A stretch of DNA of 9,523 bases from positions 1 through 9,523 of the forward strand of contig CALXON010000200.1 of the NCBI GenBank assembly GCA_944389985.1, given 5' to 3'. This DNA comes from an uncultured Spirochaetaceae bacterium. Lineage in GTDB: Bacteria; Spirochaetota; Spirochaetia; Sphaerochaetales; Sphaerochaetaceae. Shown here piece by piece: positions 6,308 to 9,523 of this stretch. Made by a program: the position numbers and the translations under genes. The notes under the pieces are model-generated. The model saw only the letters and a program-made list of their open reading frames with translations, searched no databases and was not told where the DNA came from. Every line of letters starts with the position of its first letter. Position 1 is the stretch's first letter.

Positions 6308-7567
6308 ATGATGTATGTTTCGACAAGATCTGAAAACGGAGAGCGTTTCTCAGCCTCCGATGCAATTCTCAAGGGCCTTGCCCCGGACGGAGGACTGTTC
6401 ATCCCTGAATCGGTTCCGTCCATCCCTTTCGATTTCACACTCTCCAGAGGTGCGTGGTATGCGATGTATCAGGCGATGAGACCATACTTCGAGGGAGATG
6501 AGCTTGAGGATGATCTCGAGGAGATCTGCCGCTCTGCGTTCTCCTTCCCGGTTCCGTTCTTCCATAACGGAGGCAAGGACACGCTGGAGCTCATCTATGG
6601 TCCTACGGCGGCCTTCAAGGATTTTGGGGCACGCTTTCTCGCATACTCGATGGAGAAACTCCTTGAGAGAAGGAATGAGGATCTTTCTATCCTTGTGGCA
6701 ACCTCCGGTGATACAGGAGGCGCTGTCGCATCGGCATTCCACGGGAGGAAGCATCTTTCAGTAAAGGTCCTCTTCCCGGAAGGGAGGGTTGCTGAAAGAC
6801 AGAGGAAGCAGCTCACATGCTGGGACGGTAATGTCGAGAGCTATGAGGTCGCAGGATCGTTCGATGACTGTCAGAAGATGGTGAAGGAAGCTTTCATGGA
6901 TTCCTCCCTCTCCGGACTTTCAAGCGCAAACTCCATCAATCTCGGAAGACTGCTTCCGCAGATGGCATACTATGTATATGCATCATCACTTTATAAGGCG
7001 ATATATGACCGTGAGGCTGTCTTCATCATTCCTTCCGGAAATGTCGGTAACTCGACTGGCGCATTCTGGGCAAAGGCCATGGGCGCACCTATAAAGAGCA
7101 TCGTGCTTGCCGTGAATGCAAACAGGACGATCCCTGATTACCTTGAGACAGGTGAGTACCGCCCAAGACCGTCCGTGGAGACGCTCGCCAATGCCATGGA
7201 TGTTGGAGCTCCCTCAAATATGGAGAGACTCTTCTCCCTGTTCAGGACTGTTGAGGACTTCCGTGCCAACGTCACGTCATATTCCGTGTCCGATGATGAG
7301 ATAAGGAGAACGATAAAGGAGGAGTATGAGGAGAACGGACATATAATCTGTCCTCATACGGCCTGCGGAGAGCGTGTAAGACGCGATCACTATTCTGATG
7401 AGGATACGGTTGTCGTGGCCACGGCACATCCTGCGAAGTTCGACAAGATCGTCGAGCCGGTGATCGGCCATGTGGTCCCTGTTCCCGGACAGCTCTATGA
7501 TATCCTACAGAAACCTTCGAATGCGAAGAGCATCGGCACCGATTATCATGAGCTTTTCGAGGCCTGA
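6308..7567 (+). CDS. thrC: Threonine synthase
   Basis: 419 residues, similar to E. coli ThrC (428). It converts O-phosphohomoserine to threonine using pyridoxal phosphate, in the cytosol. The N-terminal domain begins with MYVSTRSENGERFSASDAILKGLAPDGGLF, typical of the family. GPTAAFKDFGARF (98-110) contains Lys104, the cofactor-binding lysine. ATSGDTGGAVASAF (131-144) and PSGNVGN (242-248) are the phosphate-binding glycine loops, and SSANSINLGRLLPQMAYY is a substrate-side motif. It starts 10 bp after the homoserine dehydrogenase gene and is closed by a strong terminator. Homoserine kinase (thrB), which supplies its substrate and usually sits between or beside these genes, is not in the window. 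Confidence 0.96.
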   Translation: MMYVSTRSENGERFSASDAILKGLAPDGGLFIPESVPSIPFDFTLSRGAWYAMYQAMRPYFEGDELEDDLEEICRSAFSFPVPFFHNGGKDTLELIYGPTAAFKDFGARFLAYSMEKLLERRNEDLSILVATSGDTGGAVASAFHGRKHLSVKVLFPEGRVAERQRKQLTCWDGNVESYEVAGSFDDCQKMVKEAFMDSSLSGLSSANSINLGRLLPQMAYYVYASSLYKAIYDREAVFIIPSGNVGNSTGAFWAKAMGAPIKSIVLAVNANRTIPDYLETGEYRPRPSVETLANAMDVGAPSNMERLFSLFRTVEDFRANVTSYSVSDDEIRRTIKEEYEENGHIICPHTACGERVRRDHYSDEDTVVVATAHPAKFDKIVEPVIGHVVPVPGQLYDILQKPSNAKSIGTDYHELFEA

Positions 7568-7599
7568 CAGCAAAAGACAGTCATAGTGACCTGCATCAT

Positions 7600-7634
7600 C
7601 TCCCTTCAGCCTTCAGGCATGGAGGGAGTTTTTT
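7600..7634 (+). terminator. Rho-independent terminator after thrC
   Basis: A stem of about 12 bp runs from CTCCCTTCAGCC (7600-7611) to GGC-A-TGGAGGGAG (7616-7628), with one bulged A (7619), one T-G pair and a TTCA loop. Six T residues (7629-7634) follow. It ends the threonine unit before the convergent ung gene. There is no T run on the minus side, so it works in one direction only. Confidence 0.92.
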
Positions 7635-7674
7635 GATGATCTGTTCAGCAGACAGTTCGCATAAGTCTGTTTCA

Positions 7675-8334
7675 TCACCAGACCACAGGTGTCTGTCCTG
7701 TGCTCACGAGAAAGTCATTGCACTTCCTGAAGTGTCCGTTCCCGAAGAAACCGCGGTATGCGCTCAGCGGACTGGGATGGGCTGATTCAAGAATCAGATG
7801 ACAGCTTCTGTGTATGAGGGCTTTCTTGCTCCTTGCATAGCTTCCCCAGAGCATGAACACCTTCGGTCTCTCATCATCTCCAAGCGCTGTTATGGCATTG
7901 TCCGTGAACCGCTCCCAGCCTTTTCCTGCATGGGATGCTGCCCTGTGTGCCTGCACGGTGAGCGTACTGTTCAGGAGAAGGACTCCCTGCTCGGCCCATC
8001 TTGAGAGATCTGAGGACCAGGAGCTCTGAAGAAGTCCTTCATTCTCGATCTCGGTTCTTATGTTCACCAGCGATGGTGGTTCCTGTGTTCCTTCGCGTAC
8101 CGAGAATGAAAGTCCCATGGCCTGACCCGGCTCATGGTATGGATCCTGTCCGACTATGACGACCTTGGTGCTGTTGAACGGAGTCATCCTGAATGCGTTG
8201 AAGATCTCATTCATCGGAGGGTATACGGTCTTTGTGGAGTACTCTGATTTGAGGAACTTCCTGAGCTCGAGGTAGTATGGTTTGTTCTGCTCTATGTCGA
8301 AAAGGGGCTGCCAATCATTACCAACGTTGATCAT
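7675..8334 (-). CDS. ung: Uracil-DNA glycosylase (family 1)
   Basis: 219 residues from the Met at 8332-8334. It removes uracil from DNA to begin base-excision repair. GQDPYH (62-67) holds the catalytic Asp64, followed by EPGQAMGLSFSV; LLLNSTLTV (119-127) is the uracil-contacting segment; HPSPLSAYRGFFG (186-198) is the DNA minor-groove loop with the catalytic His186. The protein ends TPVVW, as usual without a tail. A Met eight codons upstream (8356-8358) is possible, but homologues begin near MxxxWxxLF, which favours the shorter form. No good ribosome site precedes either start. The chosen start codon lies within a perfect 16-bp palindrome. The gene converges on thrC and diverges from the C_GCAxxG_C_C family gene 52 bp away. 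Confidence 0.95.
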   Translation of the reverse strand: MINVGNDWQPLFDIEQNKPYYLELRKFLKSEYSTKTVYPPMNEIFNAFRMTPFNSTKVVIVGQDPYHEPGQAMGLSFSVREGTQEPPSLVNIRTEIENEGLLQSSWSSDLSRWAEQGVLLLNSTLTVQAHRAASHAGKGWERFTDNAITALGDDERPKVFMLWGSYARSKKALIHRSCHLILESAHPSPLSAYRGFFGNGHFRKCNDFLVSTGQTPVVW

Positions 8335-8342
8335 ATGATCAA
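8327..8342. promoter_or_regulatory. Perfect 16-bp palindrome over the ung start codon
   Basis: TTGATCATATGATCAA is self-complementary over all 16 bases and contains the ung ATG (minus strand, 8332-8334). As RNA it could form a 6-bp hairpin with an ATAT loop that would hold the start codon partly in the loop. As DNA it could bind a dimeric protein. Which, if either, is used is not known. Confidence 0.4.
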
Positions 8343-8371
8343 TGCTCTGCCGATACATGCGTTACGTCAAG

Positions 8372-8380
8372 TGTTATAAT
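8372..8380 (+). promoter_or_regulatory. Extended -10 promoter of the C_GCAxxG_C_C gene
   Basis: TGTTATAAT contains a consensus TATAAT (8375-8380) with the TG extension (8372-8373). The -35 region is poor (GATACA at 8352-8357, 17-bp spacer). Only six bases separate the -10 from the ATG at 8387, so the predicted transcript starts at or next to the start codon. The central TTATAA is also self-complementary, so a weak minus-strand -10 (TATAAC) for ung may share it. Confidence 0.6.
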
Positions 8381-8386
8381 CACGCT

Positions 8387-8818
8387 ATGGAAAATGCTGA
8401 GGAGTATGTCAGAAAGGAAGTCCACAGACTGTACTGGGATCATGACGAGAACTGTGCGCGTACGACGCTCCGTATTCTTTCAGTTCTCATGGATGTTCCT
8501 GTTGAGAATCAGACGCTCACTGCAGCTCTGGGGATGCACGGGGCAGGAGGGTATGGTGCACAGTGCGGGCTGGTGGAAGGAGCCCTTATGTTCCTTGCCA
8601 TCGTGGCTGAGAAGGATGGCACTGAAGATATACCCGGGCTTTGCAGGAGGTTCGCATCAGAGTTCGAGGCAGAGTTCGGCTCTCTCCGCTGTTCAGACCT
8701 GAGACCCGGAGGATTCTCCGAAAGTGATCCTCCTCACAGATGTGAGGAACTCACATGCCGTTCCATCCTCTTCGCATACAGATTCGCCACTGAGGCATTC
8801 TCCTCTCTCATGCACTGA
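8387..8818 (+). CDS. C_GCAxxG_C_C family protein
   Basis: 143 residues, within the family's usual range. The family is named for its spaced cysteines and is common in anaerobes; it is thought to be redox or metal related, without a settled function. The pattern here is Cys23 (ENCARTTLRIL), a glycine-rich stretch GMHGAGGYGAQCGLVEGALMF with Cys60, then Cys86, Cys102, Cys119 and Cys124. No signal peptide or clear membrane span is seen, although 60-73 is hydrophobic. In-frame Met codons at 8342 and 8357 would overlap the ung start and have no ribosome site. The ATG at 8387 matches the usual N-terminal length and lies 6 bp after a consensus -10, suggesting leaderless translation. It diverges from ung and precedes a MATE exporter gene by 79 bp. 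Confidence 0.82.
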   Translation: MENAEEYVRKEVHRLYWDHDENCARTTLRILSVLMDVPVENQTLTAALGMHGAGGYGAQCGLVEGALMFLAIVAEKDGTEDIPGLCRRFASEFEAEFGSLRCSDLRPGGFSESDPPHRCEELTCRSILFAYRFATEAFSSLMH

Positions 8819-8830
8819 GTTTTCAGTTTT
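8814..8830 (+). terminator. Weak candidate terminator after the C_GCAxxG_C_C gene
   Basis: ACTGA (8814-8818, including the stop codon) pairs with TCAGT (8823-8827) around a GTTT loop, followed by TTT. The stem is only 5 bp, so read-through into the MATE gene is likely. Confidence 0.3.
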
Positions 8831-8859
8831 GAATTCTTTCCGTACGATTTTTCTATAGT
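8829..8859 (+). promoter_or_regulatory. Possible promoter of the MATE gene
   Basis: TTGAAT (8829-8834) and TATAGT (8854-8859) are reasonable hexamers, but the 19-bp spacer is long. The predicted start near 8866 would give a leader of about 32 nt. Confidence 0.35.
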
Positions 8860-8897
8860 CTGTTGCGGATTACCTTTCCTTGCTGTACAACAGAGGT

Positions 8898-9523
8898 ATG
8901 GCAGGAAAGGGTATAGACTTCACGGAGGGACCGATACGGCGGAACATACTGCTCTTTGCCGTTCCGCTTCTTCTTTCCAATCTCTTCCAGCAGCTCTACA
9001 ATGCCGCTGATTCGGTCATAGTCGGGAACTTCGTGGGAGCGGAGGCGCTTGCCGCTGTCTCATCGTCGACTCCCCTGATAAACATGATGGTCGGCTTCTT
9101 CAACGGTATGGCGATCGGAGCTGGTGTGGTGATCGCACGCTACTTCGGTGCAAAGGATATGGAGGCTCTGAGGAAGGCCATACATACAGATATCGCATTC
9201 GGAGTAGTGTCAGGAGCGTTCCTTGTCATTGCAGGTACGATCTTCACCCCGCTGATCCTGCAGTGGATGGATACTCCCCCGGACATCATGCCTGAGAGCG
9301 TACGTTATTTCCGTATCTACTCACTTGGAGTGATCTTCTCCGTACTGTACAACATCATGATGGGTATAATGAACGCAATCGGTGACAGCCGCCATCCGCT
9401 CTACTATCTCATCCTGTCATCGGTTATAAACATCTTCCTTGATCTCTTCCTTGTCGGAGTCGTCCACACAGGAGTAGGGGGTGCGGCGTTCGCGACAATC
9501 ATGTCACAGGCGGTGAGCTCCGT
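8898..9523 (+). CDS. MATE-family efflux transporter, N-terminal part
   Basis: The first 208 residues; the window ends inside the gene (family proteins are about 440-460 residues). It would be an inner-membrane exporter of cationic drugs, toxins or metabolites, driven by H+ or Na+. The start MAGKGIDFTEGPIRRNILLFAVPLLL is typical: a short polar lead with TEGPI, then the first membrane helix. NLFQQLYNAADSVIVGNFVGAEALAAVS is the conserved MATE first-half signature (LxNxxDxxxVG type). Hydrophobic helices follow at about 60-80, 97-120, 138-160 and 167-192, with the GDSRHPLYY loop (about 163-171) and the LDLFLV segment. AGAGG lies almost against the ATG, so the ribosome site is poorly spaced; no better start is seen. 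The substrate is unknown. Confidence 0.92.
   Translation, partial: MAGKGIDFTEGPIRRNILLFAVPLLLSNLFQQLYNAADSVIVGNFVGAEALAAVSSSTPLINMMVGFFNGMAIGAGVVIARYFGAKDMEALRKAIHTDIAFGVVSGAFLVIAGTIFTPLILQWMDTPPDIMPESVRYFRIYSLGVIFSVLYNIMMGIMNAIGDSRHPLYYLILSSVINIFLDLFLVGVVHTGVGGAAFATIMSQAVSS

Noticed and set aside
7649..7669. CAGAC/GTCTG hairpin just downstream of ung as a minus-strand terminator
   Set aside because: The stem is 5 bp with an 11-nt loop and no T run follows on the minus strand.
8335..8358. Longer ung start at 8358 and longer C_GCAxxG_C_C starts at 8342 and 8357
   Set aside because: They lack ribosome sites, would make the divergent genes overlap, and add residues not usual in either family.
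1..9523. CRISPR array, insertion sequence, phage or defence island
   Set aside because: No regularly spaced repeats, transposase or integrase motifs, or defence-type proteins are visible; the genes are housekeeping or metabolic with uniform composition.

Overview
The window (9,523 bp, roughly even base composition, densely packed, both strands used) looks like the chromosome of an anaerobic, probably host-associated bacterium. The clues are an Fe-S cysteine-desulfidase-type enzyme, a TM1266-type regulator (a family tied to [FeFe]-hydrogenase systems), a C_GCAxxG_C_C family redox-type protein, and an aspartokinase/homoserine dehydrogenase fusion with a typical ThrA C-terminus. A spirochaete (Sphaerochaeta-like) fits my impression of the proteins, but this is a weak guess without a database search. 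There are no rRNA or tRNA genes, insertion sequences or CRISPR repeats, and no gene-free stretch longer than 300 bp.

Left part (1-2727, + strand): a tightly packed operon. It holds the C-terminal end of an M20 (PepV/Sapep-type) dipeptidase cut by the window edge, a GntR/FCD regulator 2 bp later, a UPF0597/CyuA-type cysteine desulfidase 9 bp later, and an endonuclease III overlapping it by 8 bp. Peptide hydrolysis, a regulator and cysteine/serine breakdown make a plausible nutrient unit, with the repair gene carried as a passenger. Converging on it from the minus strand is a two-gene unit (3366-2702): a TM1266-type regulator translationally coupled (ATGA) to an unrecognised 136-residue protein whose end overlaps nth by 26 bp.

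Middle (3367-7634, + strand): a divergent control region with a perfect 13-bp palindrome and a strong sigma70 promoter leads to rpmB (ribosomal protein L28), closed by a strong terminator. Then comes a two-gene threonine unit, a thrA-like fusion followed 10 bp later by thrC, ending in another strong terminator. The N-terminal kinase half of the thrA-like protein has lost nearly all aspartokinase catalytic signatures while the ACT and homoserine dehydrogenase parts are intact. This is the most notable observation in the window. Homoserine kinase (thrB) is absent from the unit.

Right part (7675-9523): ung (uracil-DNA glycosylase, minus strand) diverges from a C_GCAxxG_C_C family gene whose ATG lies exactly where transcription should start from an extended -10 promoter, which suggests a leaderless mRNA. 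A perfect 16-bp palindrome covers the ung start codon. The window ends inside a MATE-family multidrug/toxin exporter gene.

I see no defence, phage or other new multi-gene system. The candidate novelties are the pseudo-kinase fusion, the orphan gene coupled to the TM1266-type regulator, and the palindromic control sites.
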